From: Pigoraptor vietnamica
Lineage: Eukaryota > Opisthokonta > Filasterea
Reading direction: 5' to 3'
Length of the DNA stretch: 51,175 nt
Assembly (NCBI GenBank): GCA_943704525.1
Contig: CALSCQ010001818.1
Span: 1 to 51,175, forward strand
Part shown: piece after piece, positions 38,866-48,337 of the stretch
How positions within the stretch are numbered: the stretch's first letter is position 1
Layout of the letters: every line of letters begins with the position of its first letter
Notes under the pieces: model-generated
Databases searched by the model: none
Told to the model about the DNA's origin: nothing
The model's input: the letters and a program-made list of their open reading frames with translations, nothing else
Made by a program: the position numbers and the translations under genes

Positions 38866-40877
38866 ATGGCGTTGATTGACGACCCCGCGTTCATCGTGCG
38901 GCAGCTCCAATATGCGTGGACAATGTACGACGACTCGGGCATGTCCGAACTCGTGATTACGGACCACGGGCCCGTCGCGTTCCCGAGCAGCAGCGGGCGC
39001 GGCGGTGGCGGCGGCGGTTCGCATCCGCACACGGCCAACAGCTCGCTCTCGAATTCGGTGCTCGACAGCGAAGCGAGCTCGCCATCCAACTCCCCGCCGT
39101 CCATGCCGCAGTCGTACGACATTATGCTGAGTCCGTCGAACAGCTTTTCGCAGGCGGCGCGTGGGTCGGACCGCACGGAGACGAAAGAGCAGAAGGGGCC
39201 CGACCATAAGGTGCGTTTCCATTGCATCGCTTGTCGTTATCTTTTGCGAATCGAGTGAATGGGATCGAGGTGTCGAGTTGTCGATCTACTGCGCTGGAAA
39301 GTGCCTGCCACGGAAGAGTATGGTCATGTTGCTCCCTCTGACGCCTCTTGTCTTCCAATAGGTCGTGGTGTTCAAGGAGAAGGACGCCGTGGGCGCCGGT
39401 GCGCAACCGCAGGCAAACCCCGCCGCGTTCACACGAGAGGCCATCGCGGCACCGAGCGCGTCCACGCAGCCGTCGAAGCTGTCGGAAATGCTCCGCGGGA
39501 GCACGCAGAAGGTCACGACGACGCCGTACCAGGAGTACGCGCAATTTGGCGGGGATGGGCAGGTGTGTGGGGTACGAGTGTGTGGACAGTGCATGGGCAG
39601 GTGTGTGCGTGGAAATGCTTGTGTTTATGATGGATTGTATGGTGAGTCGGTGTGAGGGCATCTTGCGTCGGCAGCTGCAACGTGTTACCATCGACTGGTC
39701 CGGTGAAACCGATTGCCATACATCGCCGCTTAGCCAGCTATGATGTTGTGTGTGCGTGTGAACTTGAGAGTACACATTACGCGGCAACGCACTTCGAACC
39801 CCCTTTCTTCTGCGCTCTAACTTACGTGAATATCACACCTTCTTCTCTACTCGCACACAGGTGGGAATGGCACGCACGGTCGCACTCGAGATCTTCTTCC
39901 CGTTCGCCGAGGACTCGAAGCCCCTCAAGCTCGTCGCACTCGGCAGCGCCACGGTGGATGACGTCATTGGCCTCATCGCCTTTAAGTACACTGAGGCTGG
40001 CCGACAGCCCAAACTCAGCGGCGGCGTCGACAACTACTGCCTCCGCATGGTGGAAGACGACGGGTCGCCCGACATGGACTTTCCCGCGCTCGATCGCAAG
40101 CAGCCGATTCAGAAGTTTGGGTTTGACCAACTCGCGCTGTGCGAGACGGGCGGGCGGTCCGGAGGGGGCGTGCAGAGGAAGGCGTCGGCGGCTGTGCGAC
40201 CGGACCCGAAGAGCACGCTTGCGTTTATCCGCATTCACGTGCCCAGCCAGGGTTGCACGGTGCTCAACGTGAAGAGCTGCGACATTTTGCTGAGCGACGT
40301 GCTCGACCTCGTGAGAAAGAAGCGCGCGCTGCCGAAGGGGCAACACACGCTCGAGCTCGTCGACTCGCCGGGAGTGGAGCTTGACCTGAACCAGACGCTG
40401 CAGTCGGTGCACGTGATGGAGTTCAACCTCATCCACAAATTCAGTGGGTGTCTGCCTGTGTGTGCGTGCGTGCGTGCGTGTGCGGAATTTTGTTAGCCCA
40501 TTGTGAGTGGCGAGGTTGTAGAGAGATAGCTTGTCTGCGGCATTTATCGTGTGTGGTCCATGTGGAGTCGCGTGAGTGCGGTGTCTGATTCTTCCCGGTC
40601 CATCGCAGGCAAGCGAAGAGACATCCAGGAGGACGTGGACAAGACGAAGAACAAGGACGTCGAGAACTCGCTCACAGTGCACCAGTACAAGGTGTGTGCG
40701 ATGCTTATACATGGCTGGCTTTCCCGCACGCACGCATACTGCAGGGAATGTCCACGACCCAGCAATTCGCACTCGCAACACTGATGCCACCCTGCCACCT
40801 AACGCTTTTTGCCCTGGAGTGCACACTGCACGCACATTCATTCCGGATCTCACTGTTCCGGGACGGTCGTAACCGCT

Positions 40878-40971
<94 letters not shown>

Positions 40972-41829
40972 GTACCGTTAACAACAACGCAATACTTGCA
41001 TGCGACATTGATCTGACCAAACGCGTTTTGACGTGTTCGCAGTCGTACGAGGTGTGGGCGAAGCACAAGTTCAGCGGCAACCAGGAGATGATGCTGGGTG
41101 TCGACGCGGACAAGATATCGGTCATTCCGTACGGCACGCTCGGATTCTTTCAGAAGCAGAAGCTGGTGCGTCCGTGTGCATGAGTGCTGAGCGCTGCGCG
41201 CGCATGTTGTCTGGGCGTTTGTTTGTGAGTGTGCGGGCATGTATGCGTATACTGCGTGCACGTCGTGTGGGTCTTGATGCCGCGTCTTCGGCACGTTTCG
41301 TTGCGACTTACGCGTGCATACGTCAGGTCTCGCACGATATGGACGACGTCGTCGCGTGTCAGTTGCTTGAGGATAAGTCGCCGCGCACGTTCCGCTTCTG
41401 CCACTTCAACGGCTCCGAGTTCAAAAACCACTACTTTGAGGCAAAGGTCGCCGAGGAAGCGAGTGGGTGTCCTGGATATGGGGGTTGTCGGGTGCGCGTG
41501 TTTGATTGGGTTGTGAGTCATTTGTGCGCATGACCCGCAGTTGTCACTGTGTTGGCCGTGCGTGTCATTGAACAAGTCGAATTGTGTTGCCTTTTGATTA
41601 GTATTATCATCTATCGGCGGTACCCATCCTATTTGTCCGGCGCGTCACCGGCCGTGCATGGCAAGGATCGCTTGTCGCACCTATGACCCGCTGACGTGAG
41701 TCTCTCTTCCCTCGCCGAACAGAGGAGATTGTGCACAAGATCAAGTCCATTATCGAGTCGCGGCCAAGCGAAGCGCGCACGAATTACATTGCATACCAGG
41801 AGAAGAAGCTCCGAAAAAAGAGCGTGTGA
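38866..41829 (+). CDS. SIN1: TORC2 subunit SIN1 (MAPKAP1/AVO1)
   Basis: Scaffold of TOR complex 2 that recruits AGC kinases. Exons: 38866-~39209 (MALIDDPAFIVRQLQYAW, DDSGMSELVI, matching the animal N-terminus), ~39361-39562, ~39861-40441 (CRIM: PYQEYAQFGGDGQVG, VDDVIGLIAFKYTEAGRQPK, YCLRMVEDDGSPDMDFPALD, PIQKFGFDQLAL; then a Ras-binding-like ubiquitin fold, LAFIRIHVPSQGCTVLNVK), ~40609-40692, ~41041-41164 and ~41327-41462 (PH domain: YEVWAKHKFSGNQEMMLGVD, FRFCHFNGSEFKNHYFEA), and ~41722-41829 (KIKSIIESRPSEA, ending KKLRKKSV and TGA). All three family domains are present in order. The CRIM acidic loop, which binds kinases, is kept. A Gly run near residues 45-51 is low complexity. Confidence 0.95.
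40879..40970. repeat. (CA)n microsatellite in SIN1 intron
   Basis: Pure CA run of about 90 bp between the fourth and fifth SIN1 exons. Confidence 0.96.
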
Positions 41830-42311
41830 TTAAATGGGCGCCATTCGTATGCTCTTCTCATCACTGGTTTTACCACTGTTGTTACGGCGTGCGTTTTTGT
41901 GCTCACGACAGCGCACAACAGCACTGTAATTGCATACGAGATGTTTCGACACTCGACAACGTCAACACATTCATCAAGAGATAATGGCGAAGCCCGTCGG
42001 ACTCCACATATTGGTCAGATAGAATTTGGCTAACAGAGCGCACGTGTGGTATGGGGCGCTCACTCTCTTCCGTCCGCGTGCCCACCTTAAGTATACTTTC
42101 TCGTCTCCAATTCACATACTGGTCAGAAAAAATCATGGTAATTGTAGCTATATTGAGGGGTAACGCAGGAAAAACAGCATTCAGCAGCCGATGAAATTAA
42201 ATTTTGAAAACGAATCGCTAACTGACTGAACTGAGCCGGCTCTGTCTTGAGGGCCCGGCCGTTGATGCCCGGGCGGTCAGTCCCCGCTCCAGGCCAAGCC
42301 AGCGTCGTGGT
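41830..42311. other. convergent spacer
   Basis: Region between the 3' ends of SIN1 and the acidic-tailed gene, somewhat AT-rich. The phrase CACATA(T/C)TGGTCAGA occurs at ~42005 and ~42114 as an imperfect direct repeat. No gene seen. Confidence 0.5.
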
Positions 42312-43586
42312 CTAGCCGCCGGCGGCAACCGTCCGGTCGTCGTCGTCGTCGTCATCATCGCTCGGATACTCATCGTCGATTGGGCCGAAGTGGACGCCGG
42401 GGATGCCCGCCATGAAGAGCGCCCAGAAGCGGCGCAGATCAAAATGGATCTCCACCAAGTCAGTGGAGCCGGCGCGGTACTCGACCGCCACGAAGCAGCC
42501 GAGAATTGCGTTGATGACGCTGTCCGGCGTGACGCCGGGTGTGAAGAGAGGCCGTGACATCTCTGCGACGACCTCTGCATAATTATAAGCGACAATGCGG
42601 CTTCCATTAGACGGATAGTGTGAGGTTTTCTCCTGCGCGGACTTTCTGCAGCAGCAAAGCATCGACGCAACTGGCACTCGGAACGGAACGGCGCCGGCAG
42701 TGCCACGGCCCGCGACTCACAACAAACTATCCACACCCACCGTTGCAAAACTCCTGCACTGCAACAATTATAGGACGGTCCGGATCGATGGCGTCCGTGT
42801 CCATGGCGGCAATGCCCGCCCACCTGCTCGTCGAAGAGGCGCCCGCCATGAAGAGCGAGCGTGAAAACCGCAGGGCGACCAAGCCCGCCCGCCGAACGAG
42901 CGGTGTCAACCAACGGCACTCCACGATCCCCCGGTTGCGGAGATCCTCTTCGACCTCGCGCGTAAAGTCCTCTGCAATCGCAAACCAGTACGTTTTTAAT
43001 TAGATCAGCTTCCAGTCGGCGAGCGCGCACTGGGCAATATATAATAAACAAGGCTGTAGGCTTGAAAGCGACTCACGGCTTAAGGGCGCAATTCCCTGTT
43101 TTTTGAACCATCCTCTCTCAGTGTCACGAGACAAGCCGGGCAGCCGCACTCACCTTCGCGGATAAGGAAGTAGCCCGCGCGGCTCGGAATCGGCTGCATG
43201 CGACTGAAGCTGACAAAGTCGACAATGTGGCCGGGTGAGGCAGCGCATGGAATAGGCCGGTTAATGACAACACACGAGCAGCTGCCGGCGGTAATAAATG
43301 ACAATTGATCGATGAAATTGCACTCACATGGCCATGGTTCGTACTCGTCTAAGGGAAACGGGGGGCCGCCCAGTGGGGGGTCGACGGGACGCAGCGGAGT
43401 GACGAGTTCGGCACGATTCAATCCTTGGCCTCTCACTTGCTTCAGCTGTCGCGAACTTGACCGATGCGACGTAGTTGGTTGTCGGGGGTCCACGCCTCTC
43501 CAAGCTTCACTGTTCGGGCGCAACGGCACTTGTGGAGTCGGCCGGTCTGCTTGTCGGAAATGAAGAGAGCGAGGTCGGAATCTCAC
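42312..43586 (-). CDS. unrecognised protein with acidic C-terminal tail
   Basis: Four exon-like blocks on the minus strand. 43586-~43328 has start MRFRPRSLHFRQAD and a Pro-rich region ending LDEYEPWP before GTGAGTG. ~43284-43163 reads VVINRPIPCAASPGHIVDFV and MQPIPSRAGYFLIRE. ~42973-42740 reads EDFTREVEEDLRNRGIVECR and IIVAVQEFCNG. ~42578-42312 reads SVINAILGCFVAVEYRAG and HFDLRRFWALFMAGIPG, then GPIDDEYPSDDDD and a run of Asp, ending VAAGG and TAG. Blocks two and three join in phase with consensus splice sites; the first junction and the third do not fully settle by eye. I recognise no family. Two segments share LFMAG (GCCCGCCATGAAGAGCG repeated at 42403 and 42841 on the plus strand), hinting at an internal duplication. 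Confidence 0.45.
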
Positions 43587-44470
43587 GAACTATTCAACAT
43601 CGAGGGCTGGGGTCCACGCTCGTCCGACTATAGCCGCGGGTGTGTGCGGCATCTGATCCCCTTCCGTGGACCTACGTCATCGGCCGTGCCCGGCTTCGTC
43701 CGGCAGTTGGCCGGCTCGCGCTGCATAGGTGTGTGTACTGTCGTTCGCAGAGTTGTCGTGTGTTTAACGACATCCTTCCGCGTTTCGATTTACGTGCGTA
43801 TGTGCTGTAGAAACCGGCCGCCGTAGAAGTTCGTTGGGGCCATTCCGCTCGGACTGTAATCGCGGCGTGCCATTCGGCGCTCGCCGCGGCCCCGGCCGTG
43901 CCGGCGGCATGCGTGTGTGCAGCAGTTTCGCTGTCATTGCGTAGAGGTCGTCGAGAGGCTTCTACCATTCCATTTAACGACTGCGTGGTTTTGGGGAAAC
44001 CATCGAGAAGGTGCTGTGGGGACGCCGCCCTGTTGCGCCGGAATTCAGTCACGTGCAGGCGAAGTGAGGCGAAGTCAGGTGAAGTGTTACGTGCGAGTAA
44101 CATCATGTGTGGGTACTTACAAGCGACCGCCGGAATTTCCCCACACCCTCTTCCTCGGCGAGTGTCGCAGCAGCTGATGTCTCCGCGCTCGGCGGCCTCC
44201 ACTCTCTTCATCCCAACGAATGCGTCGGCGTCTGCGAGGTTTCTGCACTCGGCCGCGTCCACACACCTCAGCGACTGCCCCTCTGAGTCACGTCGGACGT
44301 TTCTCGTGCACACGCTCATCCTCGCAGGACGCGAAAAAGTTTACGACGTGTCTGCGCTCGGCGGCATCCACACACTTGACCGCAGGGACTGTCCCAATGT
44401 GACCGACATATCTGCGCTCAGCGGCGCGCGCACGCTCAGGCTCTACAGCGACGACGGAGGGGTAGGACGT
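43561..44470 (+). pseudogene. leucine-rich-repeat gene relic (SALGGxHTL type)
   Basis: Units of a 20-23-residue LRR are spread over more than one frame: HTLFLGECRSS (~44140), ADVSALGGLHSLH (~44175), VCEVSALGRVHT (~44225), HTLILAG-REKVYDVSALGG (~44310), IHTLDRRDCPNVTDISALSG (~44365) and ARTLRLY. This is the repeat VSALGxVHTLxLxxCxxVTD seen in large LRR families of several protists. At least two or three frame changes break the array, so it is probably dead. A plus-strand exon at 43561-~43729 (MKRARSESHELFNIEGWGPR, then GTGTGTG) and the frame after 43811 (KPAAVEVRWGHSARTVIAAC) may be its N-terminus, which would overlap the start of the minus-strand gene. Confidence 0.5.
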
Positions 44471-44928
44471 TGGACGACGAGTCATACTGAGCCATTCTGT
44501 GCATTTCGAGCAGCGGACATCGATCGATACCTCCAGAATGAAAGACACGTGAGTACGAATGCAGAGCAGATGTGGTGGAAGAGACGTCCGATACGCGCGT
44601 TTAGAACGAAGGCACGTGTAAAGGGCAACGGCACGCCACTTATCAGCCGAACATTTGCTGACGCAAGGATCCATGCACTTGATGTGTATTGCGCACAGGC
44701 ACGTGACCTAGACTGCTGGAGGCAGCCTCTCATCGCCGCATGGGCGCACTGCGAACATTCCTCGCCTTCCTGCAGCGCCAGACGGAGAGAGAGACAATCA
44801 GTGAGCGACACGCCGTGTCGACAAAAAACACGTAATACGCCGACAGACGCTATCGGAAAAAATAACATGAGCGAACGCAAAACGTCGTAAACAAACCACG
44901 CACAACGGAAAACTCCCATCTCACTCGC
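44471..44928. other. spacer, possible extra CSN7 terminal exon
   Basis: Mostly non-coding. On the minus strand a 3' splice-like site (GGCGCTGCAG, ~44776) followed by AAGGCGAGGAATGTTCG could give CSN7 a short basic tail ending MRR and TGA near 44737. Otherwise nothing recognised. Confidence 0.35.
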
Positions 44929-45746
44929 TCATAAAACCGCAACAGCAGACAGCACCCACGCTTTTCCCTTGTGGCGCGAGTCCTCGTGGAAGTACTCCAT
45001 AGAGCTAAACTCGGTGCTGCGGTGCACGTCTACGCCGGCGTCCTCGTGCGCCTTGAGCGACTTGCGCGCGTCCGCAATTTCCTTCGCCAGCGCCTCTTCC
45101 CTTCGAGTGCGCTCCTCCGCCGCAGAGTCCGCCGTGAGCGCGCGCTCGCGAACGGCGCCCATAATGTTCTCGCACGCGGCCAACCACGAGCCGATGGACG
45201 CCACCAGTTGTCCCAGCTGCGCGAACAGGGTCTTAGACATCACGTAATGGAAGAGAACATAGCGCAGGGAGAGATATGCACAAGCTCAGTTCTAGCGAAG
45301 TACTGGTGAGGCACTGTTCGCGTGTGAGTGCGAGAGGACAAAGGCGCATACATCGGGGCCCAGCGCACCTGTTCCGGCCTGAGGTCGCGACCAAGCACAC
45401 TGTCGACCTCCAGCTGTGCGTTCCTCTGGTCCAGATGACCCTGCACAATGCCCAGGTACATGCCCTCGATAATCAAGTCTGCGAGTGGGAGGGAAGAGGG
45501 AAAAGGAGGGGGAAGATGTCGGATTAGCTCAAATCAGACCTTGAACATCGCCTCAGAACAAGACGGTTGTTGCAAGGGACATGACTTCGCACGGCGAAAA
45601 CAGCGACAGAGGCGACCTTGCACGCGCACCCACCTTCAAGCTCGCGAAGGTTTCCAATGCCGAGCTGCTGTGAGAGAAAAGCGTAGGGAATAGTCTGCAA
45701 GAAGAGACAGAGTCAGCGACAGACGGAAATGAAACACCACACACAC

Positions 45747-45786
<40 letters not shown>

Positions 45787-46621
45787 CACACGCACGAACA
45801 CAACGCACACACACTGTAAGCACCTTTGCGCGTGAAGCGAGCGAGATGATCGTAAGGAGTCGGAGCTTTGTCTGTTGCGCTTGTGTAAGCGGGGGAAGGG
45901 ATGCTTGGTTCGCTGCGGCGTAACAGACGTCAGCTTCAACGGGAAACACAAACGGGTTCCTAACGCGGGACCACACACACACACACACACACACCAATGC
46001 ACCCGTTTGACCCACCCATCCAGTCGGCATATGTGCCATAGGCGAAGAGCACAAGCAAGTCGTAGTGGGGCTTGTTGGGCGTCGTCGCCAGCTGCCCCAC
46101 GAAACATGGATTAGATAGATTAACGCTCAAGCGAACGCAAAAGGATAGAGACAAAGGCCCAGTTTCACGGCAAAGTGCATCTATTAACGGGCTCGCGAGC
46201 GCCAAAGCAAAGTGCATCTAATGACGGGCTCGCGAGCGCCAGAGGGACAGCAAGCGCAGGGTGGGGGCATCTATTGACAGTGACTGAACAAGGGGACAGC
46301 AAGCGCAGGGTTTGGGGGGGGGGGGGGGGGGCATCTCGCCTGCCATCGCCTGTTAAGCCCACCTCCTTGATAGAAGGGACGTCGAGCAGTTCCGCAAAGA
46401 CATAGAGCTTCGGGTTATCGAGCGCCTGCCCTATGAGTGCGACTGCGGCAGACCCCTGCGCATTGCAGTTGCGCGCACGCACACACACACACAAGAGGTG
46501 AGTGGTGGTCGAACAGCTGAGCGCATGTGTTACAGGTTGATGGCACACCCAAACGCACCTTGGCGCTCTTGGCAAGCAAGAGAAACCGCTCAAGCGCAGC
46601 GGCATTCTCCGCTTCCGCCAT
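44929..46621 (-). CDS. CSN7: COP9 signalosome subunit 7
   Basis: PCI-domain subunit of the COP9 signalosome, which removes NEDD8 from cullins. Minus-strand exons: 46621-46559 (MAEAENAAALERFLLLAKSA), ~46458-46363 (LYVFAELLDVPSIKE), ~46092-46016 (DLLVLFAYGTYADW), ~45916-45824 (LPPLTQAQQTKLRLLTIISL), ~45694-45634 (TIPYAFLSQQLGIGNLRELE), ~45482-45373 (DLIIEGMYLGIVQGHLDQRN, QLEVDSVLGRDL) and ~45233-44929 (SWLAACENIMGAVRERALT). These align one after another with animal COPS7A/B, including the helix-bundle and winged-helix parts of the PCI domain. The end is uncertain: read-through gives TGA at 44929, while a splice at HKGKA would add a basic tail from ~44776. It is head to head with CSN9. Confidence 0.93.
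46168..46340. repeat. short tandem repeats and G-run in CSN7 intron
   Basis: Two kinds of tandem copies sit in the intron between the second and third CSN7 exons: GGGCTCGCGAGCGCCA(A/G)AG after GTGCATCTA (~46170-46242), and GGGACAGCAAGCGCAGGGT (~46245 and ~46294). A G homopolymer follows at ~46314-46330. Confidence 0.85.
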
Positions 46622-47011
46622 GGAGACCACGTGCACGCGTGTGCAATGTGCGCGATTAGTTTCGTTACTGTCGCAGCGGTGCGAAATAGCAGTGACAAAC
46701 AAGCGCTTTCCTATAACTCAAGAGCACTAGGCAGAGACGAGGGCTTTTTCACACGAGTGGGCGAAGTGAAAGAGAGAGATGCGATTGTAGCAACGAACAA
46801 TAGTACATCAAAAACCGAGGCTTCCAAAAAAACGCGCTGTGCCAAAGTGAGACGAGTGTGTGTGTGTGTGTGTCAGGTGTGCGATGGTTTTCCGATACGA
46901 CGGAAACGGAAACAGAAGACGACAATCCGCACATTGAAACTTCAGCTTCTGGAACGGGTTACTCGCAAGCGTTTATTGCGTGCGTGCGCGCGTTGTGCGC
47001 TGCTGTTGAGA
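46622..47011. promoter_or_regulatory. 390-bp divergent promoter region of CSN7 and CSN9
   Basis: Separates the start codons of two COP9 signalosome genes that point away from each other, so both promoters must lie here or in the leaders. A short GTGTGTGT run lies at ~46857-46874. No TATA box is obvious. Shared control is an inference from position and common complex. Confidence 0.55.
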
Positions 47012-47681
47012 ATGAGCGGAGGCCCTCCTTCTCGCCAGGAGTCGCTGATCGACCAGGTCATGGAGCTCGATTATGAGGTATTAACTCGCGTCACTTGTTT
47101 GCGTGCGTGCGCGTGTGCTGCGAGCTTGCTCTGTGTGTGTGTGTGTGCGTGTGTGTGTGTGTGCGTGTGTGTGTGCACTACATATATTTGCGTGCGAGTG
47201 TGCCCATGTGCTTGAGTTTGATGGCAGAGAGCGTGGGCACAAGAGAACGTTGAGAAGACAATTCCGTTGCGCTTTGACTTCACTTTTATCTCTCTCAACG
47301 GCGATGTCACTTGTCGACGCAGGGCTTGCAGGGTTCGCTTGCAGAGCACGACGTGCCCATGGCGCCCATTATCGACCGCACAGTACTGCATGCCGACTTT
47401 TTCAAGGGTGGGCCTGCGTGTCGCTCTCACTGTACCCATGTAAACTCAAGCCTACTTGTGTGCAACGTTATGTGTCCCTGCGTGTTTCTAGAGCCGAAAG
47501 TGAAGCCACAAGCAAGGTTGTTTGCGTCGCACGAAGCTACATGTCCACACATGCACGTGCGACGTACGTGTACCTCGGGTCTCTGAGCGTGTCCAGTGTT
47601 GATGACCAAGATTTCTAAGCGCCATCCTCTGTGCTCTCTGCAGCATTTCCGGACGATTTTGACGATGACGACCTGAGTTGA
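47012..47681 (+). CDS. CSN9: COP9 signalosome subunit 9 (CSNAP)
   Basis: Small acidic ninth subunit of the COP9 signalosome, which binds near CSN3, CSN5 and CSN6 and tunes deneddylation. Three exons: 47012-47077 (MSGGPPSRQESLIDQVMELD), 47323-47407 (GLQGSLAEHD; VLHADFFK) and 47644-47681 (AFPDDFDDDDLS and TGA). The total is 189 nt, 62 residues, and the phases join exactly. The C-terminus HADFFKAFPDDFDDDDLS closely matches human COPS9 (HADFFNDFEDLFDDDDIQ), the segment known to be needed for binding the complex. The protein is too short and too fragmented to stand out as an open frame, so it is easily missed. Introns are TG-rich at their 5' ends. It lies 390 bp from CSN7. Confidence 0.92.
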
Positions 47682-48288
47682 CGACACTTGCCAACAGCGA
47701 GAAAAGAAAAAAAAAACAGTATGGGAAAGAAACCTGCCTCCCTTGAGAGTGAGGGTTGGTTAGGACTGAGTGAGAGGGCATGCACGTGCGAGACAGTGTA
47801 TGGGAGTGAGACCTCAGTTTGTAGCAGTCGTAGGGTTTGACATGCGGGAGAGAGTGCATGTGATTTAGAGCGGACATTCGCGAGTGTGAGGGACTGCGCT
47901 TGCGACGTGCTTGCTTTCTGTACAATACTTTAGTTCGACCAAAAGCAAATCGACGAAGGACGCAAAAGCACGCGCACGCGCGCACGCGAAAAAAAAACAC
48001 GAAAGCAAAACAACGCACCAGACGAAGAATTCAAAAAAACGACAGAGACGTTACACGCGCAGAAAGTTGACGTGACTTTCAACGTCATTCGAGAGGCTAT
48101 TACATATCAACAACGCAGAGTCCGTGATGAACAATCGCCGCCGTAGGTGGTGTTACCGGGCGACAGAACACTTTCGTCTAGACGTTGCGTCCACTCGCCG
48201 TCTCAACAGGCCCTCCCGACGGCGGCGAACCTCCGTGATGAACAATCGCCGCCGTAGGTGGTGTTACCGGGCGACAGAACACTTTCGT
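47682..48288. other. convergent spacer
   Basis: 3' flanks of CSN9 and the coiled-coil gene. It holds A-rich tracts (~47706-47717, ~47990-47998) and the first copy of the 111-bp duplication. No gene seen. Confidence 0.6.
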
Positions 48289-48337
48289 CTAGACGTTGCG
48301 TCCACTCGCCGTCTCAACAGGCCCTCCCGACGGCGGC
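48121..48337. repeat. 111-bp exact tandem duplication over a stop codon
   Basis: Copy 1 begins at 48121 and copy 2 at 48232, with period 111 bp; the copies look identical up to about 48337. Copy 2 contains the last codons, the TAG (48289-48291) and the 3' flank of the coiled-coil gene. Copy 1 repeats them downstream of that stop. Confidence 0.92.
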
